A stretch of 52,309 bases of DNA from a virus. Made by a program: the position numbers and the translations under genes. Positions 22,923 to 31,280 of this stretch are shown one piece after another. The notes beneath the pieces were generated by a model, which had not been told where the DNA came from, ran no database searches, and saw only the letters and a program-made list of their open reading frames with translations. The stretch's first letter is position 1, and each line of letters begins with the position of its first letter. The DNA lies in the IMG/VR virus record IMGVR_UViG_3300027759_000121, positions 1 to 52,309 of that record. One strand, written 5' to 3'.

Positions 22923-23579
22923 ATGAATACATTAGATAAAAAATACACAGATTTACTCCAAGATATATTAGATAATGGAGTCCGCAAGGAGGATCGTACT
23001 GGGACAGGCACACTTTCAGTATTCGGAAGACAGATTCGTCATAATATGAAAGATGGGTTTCCACTCATTACAACCAAAAAGATGGCTTGGAAAACTATGG
23101 TAACCGAATTACTATGGTTTTTAAGAGGTGAAACAAACATTAAATTCTTATTGGATAATGGATGTCATATATGGACGGGTGATGCCTATAAAGTTTATGA
23201 TGAAGACTTTGACCGTGAACACCCAGCATTCAGTGCACCATACCCGAAAAGACTTACTCAAAAAGAATTTGAAGAGAAGATTATGACTGATGACGAATTC
23301 AATAAATGGTATGGAGACCTAGGTCCAATTTATGGACATCAATGGAGAGAATGGAAACACATTAAAGAAGGTGGTTATTTACTTAAAAATGGAAATGAAG
23401 GTAAAGGGACAACCACTAGACATATAGACCAAATCTCAAATCTAATCAACGACCTTAAAACAAACCCAGATTCAAGACGTTTGATGGTTAATGCTTGGAA
23501 TGTAGCTGATTTACCAGTTACTGATTATAGGACTGATGATGAACTTTATCAAGATTATTTAAAGAATGGGATTATGTAG
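22923..23579 (+). CDS. thyA: Thymidylate synthase, N-terminal half (split)
   Basis: 218 residues. It contains the ThyA phosphate-binding DRTGTGT (24-30), the ELLWFLRGETN helix, GDLGPIYGHQWR and the SRRLMVNAWNVADLP strand, then stops just before the catalytic PPCHYGFQ motif, which is encoded 0.8 kb downstream in another gene. ThyA makes dTMP from dUMP with methylene-tetrahydrofolate. All N-half residues are intact, so it probably assembles with the second half. The last 17 residues (TDYRTDDELYQDYL ...) are not typical ThyA. Confidence 0.9.
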   Translation: MNTLDKKYTDLLQDILDNGVRKEDRTGTGTLSVFGRQIRHNMKDGFPLITTKKMAWKTMVTELLWFLRGETNIKFLLDNGCHIWTGDAYKVYDEDFDREHPAFSAPYPKRLTQKEFEEKIMTDDEFNKWYGDLGPIYGHQWREWKHIKEGGYLLKNGNEGKGTTTRHIDQISNLINDLKTNPDSRRLMVNAWNVADLPVTDYRTDDELYQDYLKNGIM

Positions 23580-23580
23580 A

Positions 23581-23985
23581 ATGAAAATAAAAATACCTTT
23601 ATATGATATTAAAATTAAAATTTATTTTGATTATGATTTGAACAAACCTATTAATAAAATAAAGAAAAATCATAATAAGAAAAAACTTTATAGAATAAAT
23701 GAAATTGATTTTGATGGTGTTGTTATTGGGGAGTTTATCCCAAAAAATAAAATAATTTATGTATTAATCAAGAAAACTAAAAAAGGTATTAATGTGGATA
23801 CATTAACTCACGAAATATATCATTTAACAACCAAAATAATGAAATACAATAACTTTAAATTTAATAAAACAGATGAACCTTTTGCGATATTAAACGGGAA
23901 GTTAAATTCAATGATTATAGGTAAATTAATTAAAAATGGTGATAAATTATATTACCCAACAAGTAAAAAAATAAAAATAAAATAA
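23581..23985 (+). CDS. HExxH protein inserted between the ThyA halves
   Basis: 134 residues from MKIKIPLYDIKIK (ATG 1 nt after the thyA stop). Very Lys/Ile-rich, with TLTHEIYHLTTKIM, where HEIYH is a zinc-metallopeptidase-like motif. No leader like those of packaged proteins. First of three genes separating the ThyA halves. Confidence 0.65.
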   Translation: MKIKIPLYDIKIKIYFDYDLNKPINKIKKNHNKKKLYRINEIDFDGVVIGEFIPKNKIIYVLIKKTKKGINVDTLTHEIYHLTTKIMKYNNFKFNKTDEPFAILNGKLNSMIIGKLIKNGDKLYYPTSKKIKIK

Positions 23986-23989
23986 ATTT

Positions 23990-24190
23990 ATGAAAAAATC
24001 AGAACAAATTGAAGAAATTGGAACTGCAATTAGTGAGTGTTTGAATAAGTTGTATGAAACTAAAGAACCGTTATCATTTAACCCATTTCCTAAGATGTAT
24101 CATCCAACAGATGATTCTATAAATATACCATTGATTGTTGACGGTAAAAAAATAATTATTGAAATAAAATCATCAAATTATGATTATTGA
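23990..24190 (+). CDS. Unknown protein, 66 residues
   Basis: Second gene between the ThyA halves. Acidic/Lys mix with a central SFNPFPKMYHPTDDSINIP. It overlaps the next gene by 11 nt. Confidence 0.6.
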   Translation: MKKSEQIEEIGTAISECLNKLYETKEPLSFNPFPKMYHPTDDSINIPLIVDGKKIIIEIKSSNYDY

Positions 24191-24395
24191 TGTTAACACT
24201 TTTATCCCATCATTTGGTGATTTTATAGTTTATTCTAAGGAAAGTGATATTGAAGAAAATTTATTCAAAGAGATATTTTTTGAATTTTTAAACAATCCAA
24301 AAAAATACAATAATCCAGAAATAATAAAAACGTATTTGAATGAGAAATTACCAATAAATTCTTATATTCAAATAATAAATAGACTTAAATTATGA
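24180..24395 (+). CDS. Unknown protein, 71 residues
   Basis: Third inserted gene. Soluble helical protein (EENLFKEIFFEFLNN). Its stop overlaps the start of the second ThyA half. Confidence 0.6.
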   Translation: MIIDVNTFIPSFGDFIVYSKESDIEENLFKEIFFEFLNNPKKYNNPEIIKTYLNEKLPINSYIQIINRLKL

Positions 24396-25141
24396 GTAAA
24401 AAATTAACAAAAGAAGAGTTTTTAGAAAAACTAAAAACAGATAGAGATTTTAATAATAGATATGGAAGAAAACATATCACGGAAGGAAAAATGGTACTTC
24501 CACCTTGTCATTATGGATTTCAAATATATACAAGAGAGTTGAGTGAGTTAGAAAGACATGATATTAAAGAACAATATGGGTTTGATTGTAGAAAATTAGC
24601 AAAATCTTCTATTAAACAATTAGATGATGCAAACATACCAACACGAGCAATCTCATTAATGTGGTCGCAAAGATCGTGTGATATTTTTTTGGGAATCCCA
24701 TTCAACATCGCTTCTTATGGGTTGTTATTAGAAATCATTGCTAAAACAGTTAATATGGTTCCAGATGAATTGATTGGAAACTTGGGTGATACCCATTTAT
24801 ATTCAAATCACATTGAACAAGCAAAGGAACAAATAGGTAGAGAATTAACATATAAAGAACGTTATGATATTTGGTTTGAGAATAATTACCAAACTGGTAT
24901 GGAATATAATTTAGATGTCGAACAAGACTTTAATAATAATGTTGGTGAAGATTACATGACTGTACCACCTTATAGGACGAGAGAACCTTTTCCATTACCA
25001 ACATTAAAAATAAATTCAGGAAATGATAATTGGCATTTACTAGGTATCAACGAAATCATTAATAGTTTAGATCCAGATATTACTTTTAAAATAGAGAACT
25101 ATCAATCACATCCGACAATTAAAGCACCACTTTCTAATTAA
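24392..25141 (+). CDS. thyA: Thymidylate synthase, C-terminal half (split)
   Basis: 249 residues. The catalytic Cys39 lies in LPPCHYGFQ. QRSCD (93-97), PFNIASY (103-109) and DTHLYSNH (133-140) are all conserved, and the normal ThyA C-terminus FKIENYQSHP is present. The first ~25 residues (KLTKEEFLEKLKTDRDFNNRYG) are a diverged copy of a segment of the N-half (RLTQKEFEEKIMTDDEFNKWYG), so the split probably involved a partial duplication and deletion. Confidence 0.9.
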   Translation: MSKKLTKEEFLEKLKTDRDFNNRYGRKHITEGKMVLPPCHYGFQIYTRELSELERHDIKEQYGFDCRKLAKSSIKQLDDANIPTRAISLMWSQRSCDIFLGIPFNIASYGLLLEIIAKTVNMVPDELIGNLGDTHLYSNHIEQAKEQIGRELTYKERYDIWFENNYQTGMEYNLDVEQDFNNNVGEDYMTVPPYRTREPFPLPTLKINSGNDNWHLLGINEIINSLDPDITFKIENYQSHPTIKAPLSN

Positions 25142-25144
25142 ATT

Positions 25145-25978
25145 ATGACATACATATATAACATATTTAAGCAATACAAATACTCGTTACTGTTAATATA
25201 TTTGTATATGTTCATAGCTCAGATGTTATTTTTAATAGAACCATATGTGTTAGGTAAGATGATCGATGGTTTATTACATAAAGAATATTTTTGGATATTT
25301 TGTTTTATAGGTATCGCTATCGTTGAAAATCTATTCATTTACAAGAGAATGGTATTTGACACTAAGGTTTATACTAAAATTTATAATAATATAGTATTCA
25401 AATATCTTAAGAAAGAAAATTATGTTAATTCATCCTCAACAATGGCTAGAGTTGAAATGTCAAATGATATAATCAATTTTTTAGAAAATGATATGCATTA
25501 TTATATTTATGCAATAATTTCAATAATTGGTACATTGTTTTTTATATTTTTAGAGAATCCAATGACTGGATTCACTGTCCTGTCATGTGTTGCCCCAATT
25601 TGTTTTATTGTCTATTCCTTATATAGAAAAATAGGTCAGAGTACAAGACTTAAACATACCCATCTTGAACAAAAAATTGACATATTGAGTGGTGGTAACG
25701 TATCAAAAATTGACACATTTTTTAAAAGAAGAAGAAAAATTCTAATATACTCATCAACACTACAAGGTAAAAATTGGACAGCTCTTAATATAACTAAAAC
25801 CACATTTTTAATACTTGCTCTTATTGTATTTACCGGTACGGGTACTAATTTGACTCAAGGGGAAACCGTTGCAATGTTTGCATATATTAACCAATTCGTT
25901 ATATCATTAATGTCAATCCCAATGGGGGTTGAGATATTCACACGTATGAGAGATATTATTAATAGGATTAAAGAATGA
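25145..25978 (+). CDS. ABC transporter transmembrane domain without ATPase
   Basis: 277 residues with about five to six hydrophobic helices and the type-I exporter feel of LIEPYVLGKMIDGLL near the start and QGETVAMFAYINQFVISLMSIPMG at the end. No Walker A, signature or Walker B follows; the gene simply stops where the nucleotide-binding domain would begin. Such lone membrane domains are known in some phages. It may act with a host ATPase or as a non-transporting membrane protein. Confidence 0.75.
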   Translation: MTYIYNIFKQYKYSLLLIYLYMFIAQMLFLIEPYVLGKMIDGLLHKEYFWIFCFIGIAIVENLFIYKRMVFDTKVYTKIYNNIVFKYLKKENYVNSSSTMARVEMSNDIINFLENDMHYYIYAIISIIGTLFFIFLENPMTGFTVLSCVAPICFIVYSLYRKIGQSTRLKHTHLEQKIDILSGGNVSKIDTFFKRRRKILIYSSTLQGKNWTALNITKTTFLILALIVFTGTGTNLTQGETVAMFAYINQFVISLMSIPMGVEIFTRMRDIINRIKE

Positions 25979-25994
25979 TAATTTATAAAAAAAA

Positions 25995-26237
25995 ATGATT
26001 ATGAAAACAGGAACCATTAGACATAAAGACAATATCGGGGTTTATATTGAATATGAACCAAGAAAAGTTTACGGATATTATAAGAACGAAGAGATCTGTA
26101 AAATATATTATAGTGAAATAATATTGAACCCAGACATATTTGCACCTGAGGTTAGTGTTGGAGATAAGGTGTCGTTTATTATTAAAACATATGGAACTGG
26201 TGATGGTTCATTTTATGTTGCAGAAATAGTTGATTGA
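25995..26237 (+). CDS. Small beta-rich protein (OB-like), 80 residues
   Basis: Start 25995 or 26001. KTGTIRHKDNIGVYIEYEP and VGDKVSFIIKTYGTGDGSFYVAEIVD suggest a small beta barrel of S1/cold-shock type that could bind RNA. Tentative. Confidence 0.6.
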   Translation: MIMKTGTIRHKDNIGVYIEYEPRKVYGYYKNEEICKIYYSEIILNPDIFAPEVSVGDKVSFIIKTYGTGDGSFYVAEIVD

Positions 26238-26252
26238 CATTAATCGGATAAC

Positions 26253-26260
26253 TATATTTG
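26253..26260 (+). promoter_or_regulatory. -7 box TATATTTG
   Basis: TATATTTG 23 nt before the ATG at 26284. Confidence 0.5.
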
Positions 26261-26283
26261 TATAGGTAAACAAAATTGAAATT

Positions 26284-26490
26284 ATGGAGAAAGAAAATAA
26301 TAAATGGACAAGAGAGCAAGGAGAATTGGATAAGCAAAGACTCCTCGAAGCATTAAAGGAAATATCCGTCTCAGAAGAGGATTTGGAATGGGTTAGCAAT
26401 AAATTAGATGGGATAATCGACGATAAAGAAAAAAATGAAACAAAAGGTAATATTAGTGATAATAACTTTAATAATCGTTTACACTTATAG
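26284..26490 (+). CDS. Unknown acidic helical protein, 68 residues
   Basis: Highly charged (ALKEISVSEEDLEWVSNKL). It is followed directly by a fragment of a response-regulator gene. Confidence 0.6.
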   Translation: MEKENNKWTREQGELDKQRLLEALKEISVSEEDLEWVSNKLDGIIDDKEKNETKGNISDNNFNNRLHL

Positions 26491-26496
26491 TTGTAC

Positions 26497-26550
26497 CCAA
26501 TCAAACTAGATGAACTAACAGATATCGTTAACGGTTTAATTAATTAAAAT
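26497..26550 (+). pseudogene. Remnant of a response-regulator 3' end
   Basis: 54 bp match 46193-46246 with a single difference (G at 26533, A at 46229). It encodes the end PIKLDELTDIVNGLIN of a receiver domain and its stop. No receiver domain precedes it here, so it is the leftover of a duplicated or displaced copy. Confidence 0.8.
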
Positions 26551-26872
26551 GACAAAAGAGCAAATTTTAAAATACGGAGAAATACAATACCTAAAAGGTA
26601 GATTGGATGAACTAGATAAGGCGTTCCCAGAATTGATGGATGTGTATGGTAGCAGAAAACTTGATCAACGAATCGAGAAGTACATCCAAAAACTAAAAAA
26701 CGTGGACGAGATTTCGTATTACCTATATGAGGTTGAATTAAAAACAACAAGAAAGTCTAAGGAACGAAGTAAAAGGGACATCAAGGATCTTTTGGTGCAA
26801 ATCATAATTAATGAGAATATCGCCAATGAGGATATCCTTGAGAGAATTAAAAAACAAATCGATACTTACTAG
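26549..26872 (+). CDS. Unknown helical protein, 107 residues
   Basis: Coil-rich (EIQYLKGRLDELDKAFPEL ... KLKNVDEISYYLYEVEL). Starts immediately after the response-regulator remnant. Function unknown. Confidence 0.65.
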   Translation: MTKEQILKYGEIQYLKGRLDELDKAFPELMDVYGSRKLDQRIEKYIQKLKNVDEISYYLYEVELKTTRKSKERSKRDIKDLLVQIIINENIANEDILERIKKQIDTY

Positions 26873-26914
26873 AAAAGTTAAAGAACTTATTGGTGATAAT
26901 TCAAAATAATTTAG

Positions 26915-26922
26915 TATATTTG
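26915..26922 (+). promoter_or_regulatory. -7 box TATATTTG
   Basis: TATATTTG 62 nt upstream of the HNH endonuclease gene, the only such box with a long leader. Confidence 0.45.
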
Positions 26923-26984
26923 TATTATTCTTAATACGATAAAGTTTTTTTACATGCTCGTGATACTTATGGTAAAGTGTTATA

Positions 26985-27626
26985 ATGGATTATAAAAAAA
27001 TACACGATAATATTATTCTTAAGGCAAATAGTAGAGTTTTAATTGGTTATGGGGAGAATCACCACGTAGTTCCAAAGTGTTTAGGTGGTGATAATAAAAA
27101 AGAAAACTTAGTCAGGTTAACGGCAAAAGAACATTGGGTAATCCATCTACTTTTAGTAGAAATTTATCCAAATCATCCTAAATTAAAATTGGCGGTTAGG
27201 ATGATGTCCGTAAGAAGTGATAACCAAGAAAGGAAAGTAATAAGATCTGGTAAACAGTTTGAAAGAGTTAAGATAGAAGCCTCTCAAGTTCATAGTGATT
27301 TGACTCGTGGAGTTAAAAAACCTCCATTTACTCAAGATCATAGGGACAATATTAGTAAATCAAAAATAGGAAAACCAAGTCCTAATAAAGGAAAAGTTTT
27401 TACCGAAGAACATAAAAGAAAAATTGGATTATCAAGTAAAGGAAGAATATCTGGAGATAAAAACCCTATGAAAATAAAAGAAGTTTTAGATAAACATCCT
27501 GCACTTTTTAGTGATATGAATAATCCTAGTAAGATAAAAACAAAATGTCCATACTGTGAGGTTATTTCTGGAAAGGGTAACTACAGTAAATGGCATGGGG
27601 ATAAATGTAAATATAAAAAAATATGA
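26985..27626 (+). CDS. HNH homing endonuclease
   Basis: 213 residues. The HNH core is ENHHVVPKCLGGDNKKENLV with the following LTAKEHWVIHLLL. NUMOD3-like DNA-binding repeats follow (DHRDNISKSKIGKPSPNKG, EEHKRKIGLSSKG), then a Cys/His finger (CPYCEVISGKGNYSKWHGDKC). A mobile free-standing endonuclease. It overlaps the next gene by ATGA. Confidence 0.9.
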   Translation: MDYKKIHDNIILKANSRVLIGYGENHHVVPKCLGGDNKKENLVRLTAKEHWVIHLLLVEIYPNHPKLKLAVRMMSVRSDNQERKVIRSGKQFERVKIEASQVHSDLTRGVKKPPFTQDHRDNISKSKIGKPSPNKGKVFTEEHKRKIGLSSKGRISGDKNPMKIKEVLDKHPALFSDMNNPSKIKTKCPYCEVISGKGNYSKWHGDKCKYKKI

Positions 27627-28315
27627 AACTGACATTATTTAGCGATACTCACGGCAAACACAAACATATTCATCACGATTTACCTGGTGGTGATATTTTG
27701 ATTTGCTCAGGTGACATCAGTTCTATGGGTTACGAACACGAGATTACTCAGTTTGCGGGTTGGTATGACAAAATTGCAACTTACGATCACAAAGTATTTA
27801 TTGCAGGTAATCACGATTGGGGATTCCAAAATAATGCTGAAAAAGTTAAAGGTAACTTAACAGGATACAAAACTATTGACTACATCCAAGATGAGTTAAT
27901 GATTGTCCAAGACGGTGATGGACCTGAGATTAAAATTTGGGGTTCTCCTTGGCAACCTGAGTTCTACAATTGGGCGTTTAACTTACCTAAAAACGGTGAA
28001 GAGTTGAAAGCAAAATGGGATATGATACCTGAAGGGATTGATATCTTAATTACTCACGGACCGGCTTGGGGGATATTGGATGATGTTGAAGGTAACCGCA
28101 ATGTTCACTTGGGTTGTGAATTACTTGCAGAGAAAATTAAACAAATCAAACCTAAGATCCACATCTGTGGTCATATCCACAGTGGACACGGACACTACTT
28201 TGACGGACATACCCACTACTTCAATGCGTCTGTATTGAACGAGCAATATCTTTATTCTCATACGCCATGGAATATTGATTGGGATCCAATAACTAATGAA
28301 ATTAACTTTTTATAA
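27623..28315 (+). CDS. Calcineurin-like metallophosphoesterase
   Basis: 230 residues with SDTHGKH, SGDISSMG, GNHDWG, THGPAWG and GHIHSGHG, the full motif set. Closely packed with the HNH and RmlC genes (1-nt overlap with the latter). Substrate unknown. Confidence 0.9.
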   Translation: MKLTLFSDTHGKHKHIHHDLPGGDILICSGDISSMGYEHEITQFAGWYDKIATYDHKVFIAGNHDWGFQNNAEKVKGNLTGYKTIDYIQDELMIVQDGDGPEIKIWGSPWQPEFYNWAFNLPKNGEELKAKWDMIPEGIDILITHGPAWGILDDVEGNRNVHLGCELLAEKIKQIKPKIHICGHIHSGHGHYFDGHTHYFNASVLNEQYLYSHTPWNIDWDPITNEINFL

Positions 28316-28815
28316 TGGAACAACCAAGAATAATCAACAACAGAATATTCTACGATGAGAGAGGATCATTTAGTCCTCTTTCGTTGTTTGAATTAGATAA
28401 GGAATGGAAACAAAGTAACATTAGTGTGAACCCAAAAAAGTTTACATTAAGGGGATTACATTACCAAACAGGAGAAACCTCTCAGGGTAAATTGGTAAAA
28501 GTTATTAATGGTAAAATTTTAGATTTCGTAGTAGATTTACAAGTACCACTTAGAACATACAATAATTGTCAATTTTTTGAAATGAAAGGTGGGGATGAAT
28601 TAATTGTACCAAAAGGGTTTGCTCACGGGTTTATAACCTTAGAAGATAATACCGTAGTTCAATATTTGGTTGACAATGATTATAGACCAAATACAGAAGG
28701 ATCATTATTATGGTCTTCGTTTCCTGAGATTAAAAATGAGATATTAAGGTTAGATAGTACGTTTGATGAATCCAATGTTATTATATCAGTAAAGGATTTG
28801 TTTGAAAAATCATAA
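28315..28815 (+). CDS. rmlC: dTDP-4-dehydrorhamnose 3,5-epimerase-like (RmlC)
   Basis: 166 residues of the RmlC cupin: DERGSF, TLRGLHYQ with the catalytic His, KLVKVINGKILDFVVDL and PKGFAHGF. It epimerises dTDP-4-keto-6-deoxyglucose in rhamnose synthesis. No other rhamnose gene is near, so it may modify host-derived sugar nucleotides, for example for virion or surface glycans. Confidence 0.88.
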   Translation: MEQPRIINNRIFYDERGSFSPLSLFELDKEWKQSNISVNPKKFTLRGLHYQTGETSQGKLVKVINGKILDFVVDLQVPLRTYNNCQFFEMKGGDELIVPKGFAHGFITLEDNTVVQYLVDNDYRPNTEGSLLWSSFPEIKNEILRLDSTFDESNVIISVKDLFEKS

Positions 28816-28822
28816 ACTTTAG

Positions 28823-28831
28823 TATATTTAT
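28823..28831 (+). promoter_or_regulatory. Late-type box TATATTTAT
   Basis: TATATTTAT 12 nt before the ATG at 28844. Confidence 0.45.
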
Positions 28832-28843
28832 TAATAAAGTACT

Positions 28844-29332
28844 ATGGAAAAAGATTTAACACACAAATTGTTTGAAGAATTAAAAAAACAAGGGATGTAC
28901 GAACAGGAAGATACAATTGAAGACGAAGATGACAATAATGAAAATGATTCAGAGTCCGAAGGAAGTAATGATCAGTTTTGTGAAATAGTTTGTAAGTTAT
29001 TACATTCACAAACACAAGTACATATCCTTCATTTACAAACAACTTCATATTCAGAACATAAAGCACTACAAGGATATTATGAAGGTATAGATGGATTAGT
29101 TGACGGGTTAGTTGAATCATATCAGGGTAAACACGGATTAGTTAAAAATTACAAAACTTTTGATATGGTCGATTATAAGTCAAATGATCAATTAATTAAG
29201 TACTTTAAAGAGTTATTGGATGTTATTTCTGATAATCGTGATTCAGTTAAAGAAAGTTATTTGCAGAACCAAATTGATACTGTAGAAGAACTAATAAATT
29301 CTACTCTTTACAAATTAAAATTTCTTAAATAA
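28844..29332 (+). CDS. DUF5856-like helical protein
   Basis: 162 residues. An acidic low-complexity N-terminus (EDTIEDEDDNNENDSESEG) is followed by CKLLHSQTQVHILHLQTTSY and EGIDGLVDGLVESYQGKHG, a ferritin-like helical pattern that I recall from the phage family DUF5856. Function unknown. Confidence 0.7.
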   Translation: MEKDLTHKLFEELKKQGMYEQEDTIEDEDDNNENDSESEGSNDQFCEIVCKLLHSQTQVHILHLQTTSYSEHKALQGYYEGIDGLVDGLVESYQGKHGLVKNYKTFDMVDYKSNDQLIKYFKELLDVISDNRDSVKESYLQNQIDTVEELINSTLYKLKFLK

Positions 29333-29689
29333 ATGATTAAATTAACTTTGAATGAGAATGAACAAATATCTTCACAACATGAGGGTATTGATAGCAAATT
29401 GTTTTATTTCTTAATGAGAAGACTTAAGGTTAGCGAACGAGAGTTAGGTGGTAATTGGGGCGATATAGAACCATTAAAAGTTAAGGAATACAGATTTGAA
29501 GGATTTCCTGGTTTTGGGTTTACAGGTTATATGTCAAAAAAAGATATGGAAAAAAGTATTATAACTATGTTATATGAAAACGATATAACTGATTATGTTT
29601 ACGATATGGACGAACAAAATCCTGAAAGAGTAAAAATTGTAAAAACAATTAGAAAATTTTTAAATTTTATGTTGTCAGATCAAAAATAA
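29333..29689 (+). CDS. Unknown protein, 118 residues
   Basis: Begins MIKLTLNENEQISSQHEG, a possible leader with an L-N-E site, right after the previous stop. Soluble. Contains GGNWGDIEPLKVKEY and GFPGFGFTGY. Confidence 0.65.
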   Translation: MIKLTLNENEQISSQHEGIDSKLFYFLMRRLKVSERELGGNWGDIEPLKVKEYRFEGFPGFGFTGYMSKKDMEKSIITMLYENDITDYVYDMDEQNPERVKIVKTIRKFLNFMLSDQK

Positions 29690-29694
29690 ATTCG

Positions 29695-29702
29695 TAGATT
29701 TG
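29695..29702 (+). promoter_or_regulatory. -7 box TAGATTTG
   Basis: TAGATTTG 32 nt before the ATG at 29735. Confidence 0.45.
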
Positions 29703-29734
29703 TAGAAGTATTAATCAAAACAAAAAACAAAAAA

Positions 29735-29965
29735 ATGGGAAAGGGTATAACAAAAGGTCGTTACATTTGTAAAGTTGGTTATTTAGATGTTTATGCGATA
29801 GACGCTATGAGAAAACAACCAGGAAGAGGAGATAACAAAGAAGTTGCTTCCACAACTTATCAAATCATACACGGTAAGAATATTAAAGAACGTGGATTTA
29901 AAACCAAAGACATAGCGGTGGCTAAGGCGACCGAAATGATGGAATACCACATGGTAGGGAAATAA
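29735..29965 (+). CDS. Small basic protein, 76 residues
   Basis: Basic (MGKGITKGRYICKVGYLDVY). It is the only gene between a promoter box and a terminator. Function unknown. Confidence 0.7.
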   Translation: MGKGITKGRYICKVGYLDVYAIDAMRKQPGRGDNKEVASTTYQIIHGKNIKERGFKTKDIAVAKATEMMEYHMVGK

Positions 29966-29968
29966 AAA

Positions 29969-29998
29969 AAGGAAGTCGGATCTAAGTCCGACTTTTTT
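29969..29998 (+). terminator. Bidirectional terminator
   Basis: AAGTCGGA / TCCGACTT hairpin flanked by A and T runs, so it serves both convergent genes. Confidence 0.85.
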
Positions 29999-30968
29999 AT
30001 TTATTATAAGTTATATTAACGATTATATTTTGTGATACATCTCTACCTAACATTTCAGTAAAGGATCTTTCAAAATAAGAGTTAACTGATGATTTTAGAT
30101 ATTCTTTGGAGACACCAGACATATTATCTGTGAAGAAATCACCGGCTTCTCTATCTATTTTATTATTATCAATCTTATCGACTTTAACAATGTTTATATC
30201 TACCTCAGGCATTTTCTCATTGAACCTAACTCCTGTATAGTAGAATGATAATCTTACTCTTGGGAACCAACCAACTCTAATTGTTTGTGAGGTACGTGAG
30301 TCAATTAATTTATCAATTGATTCAGTAAATTTGTTATTTTTATCTACAACTAATTGTTCTGGTTTAATTGATCCTCGTCTGATCTGTTCCATTTCATTAC
30401 GATCACAAATTAACATTTCTTTACCTATATCACTATTCCATCTTGTTGGTCTTGTGTTCCTCATTTGTTTGGATGTGGAAGACGAATACGTGTTAGATGT
30501 CTCAAACCATTTTTTATATTTGTAAATGTATATTGGATACCAATTATATGAAAGAACAATATATCCCCAATCACCTTTATTATCTTGTTCCCATTTACCT
30601 TCTAAGTTAGATCCTTTAAATGGTAATAACTCAGTTACTCTTTCAGATGCATTTGTGTTAGTTACCTTTTTTGTTTTTAAGTTATGGTATTGTTTAAGGT
30701 CACTTGTTTTAGTATCTTCATAGTTACCATCTTCCCTATAGTTCTGAGTATACTTATTATATATTTCAAAAAAGTCGCCAAGTTTAAAACCAAAAGATGA
30801 TGCATTACTTTGAATAAACTTATTTATTTGTGCGGATGTAGGGTTTGCAGATTCTTTATATTCATTTATAAATTTAAAAAATATCACTTCTCTCTTTGTA
30901 AACGCCTTATCTTCGACTTCCTCTAACAATACTCGTTTTATTATATTTTGTAATTTCATATCTTTCAT
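29997..30968 (-). CDS. Putative packaged protein, 323 residues
   Basis: The leader MKDMKLQNIIKRVLLEEVED has an L-L-E site. ATG at 30968 or 30959. A box ATATTTAT lies 7 nt before the start. The body contains WNSDIGKEMLICDRNEMEQI and a C-terminal WFPRVRLSFYYTGVRF region. No family is recognised. It is one of two leftward late-type genes. Confidence 0.7.
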   Translation of the reverse strand: MKDMKLQNIIKRVLLEEVEDKAFTKREVIFFKFINEYKESANPTSAQINKFIQSNASSFGFKLGDFFEIYNKYTQNYREDGNYEDTKTSDLKQYHNLKTKKVTNTNASERVTELLPFKGSNLEGKWEQDNKGDWGYIVLSYNWYPIYIYKYKKWFETSNTYSSSTSKQMRNTRPTRWNSDIGKEMLICDRNEMEQIRRGSIKPEQLVVDKNNKFTESIDKLIDSRTSQTIRVGWFPRVRLSFYYTGVRFNEKMPEVDINIVKVDKIDNNKIDREAGDFFTDNMSGVSKEYLKSSVNSYFERSFTEMLGRDVSQNIIVNITYNK

Positions 30969-30975
30969 ACTCTAT

Positions 30976-30983
30976 ATAAATAT
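30976..30983 (-). promoter_or_regulatory. Late-type box ATATTTAT (reverse strand)
   Basis: Reverse-strand ATATTTAT about 7 nt before the ATG at 30968. Confidence 0.5.
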
Positions 30984-31016
30984 CATAATGTATAGAGTTT
31001 TTTACTTTTGTGTAAT

Positions 31017-31217
31017 CTATTTTTTGTTATAGATATCCCAAAATTTCTTTAGTTCTACTTTATTGTATTTTTTGGATTCGATATCCCAACCACATTCGTG
31101 ACATAAATAAGAGTGTTTATCGTTCTTTTCTTTTTTCCATGAATGGTCACATTTTGGACAATGGAGATCATTCCCAAATAATATGTCTGCTTGTGTCTCT
31201 GTGATTATAATTTTCAT
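31017..31217 (-). CDS. Small zinc-ribbon protein with late leader
   Basis: 66 residues. MKIIITETQADILFG resembles the leader of the 9920 protein. CPKCDHS and CHECGWD form a four-Cys zinc ribbon. ATATTTAT lies 5 nt before the start. It could be a packaged nucleic-acid binder. Confidence 0.75.
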   Translation of the reverse strand: MKIIITETQADILFGNDLHCPKCDHSWKKEKNDKHSYLCHECGWDIESKKYNKVELKKFWDIYNKK

Positions 31218-31222
31218 ATATA

Positions 31223-31230
31223 ATAAATAT
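31223..31230 (-). promoter_or_regulatory. Late-type box ATATTTAT (reverse strand)
   Basis: ATATTTAT-N5-ATG on the reverse strand before the zinc-ribbon gene. Confidence 0.5.
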
Positions 31231-31280
31231 TGCTACAATTCTATAATAAAATCTACTATTATTTAATAAAATTATTTATT

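Noticed and set aside
22923-25141. Group I intron or intein interrupting thyA
   Set aside because: Each half has its own start and stop, the insert holds three ordinary genes without endonuclease or splicing motifs, and the C-half begins with a duplicated segment, not an exon border.
26873-26890. Frame extension of the 26549 gene past its stop
   Set aside because: Both other frames stay open for a short distance, so no particular repair is favoured.
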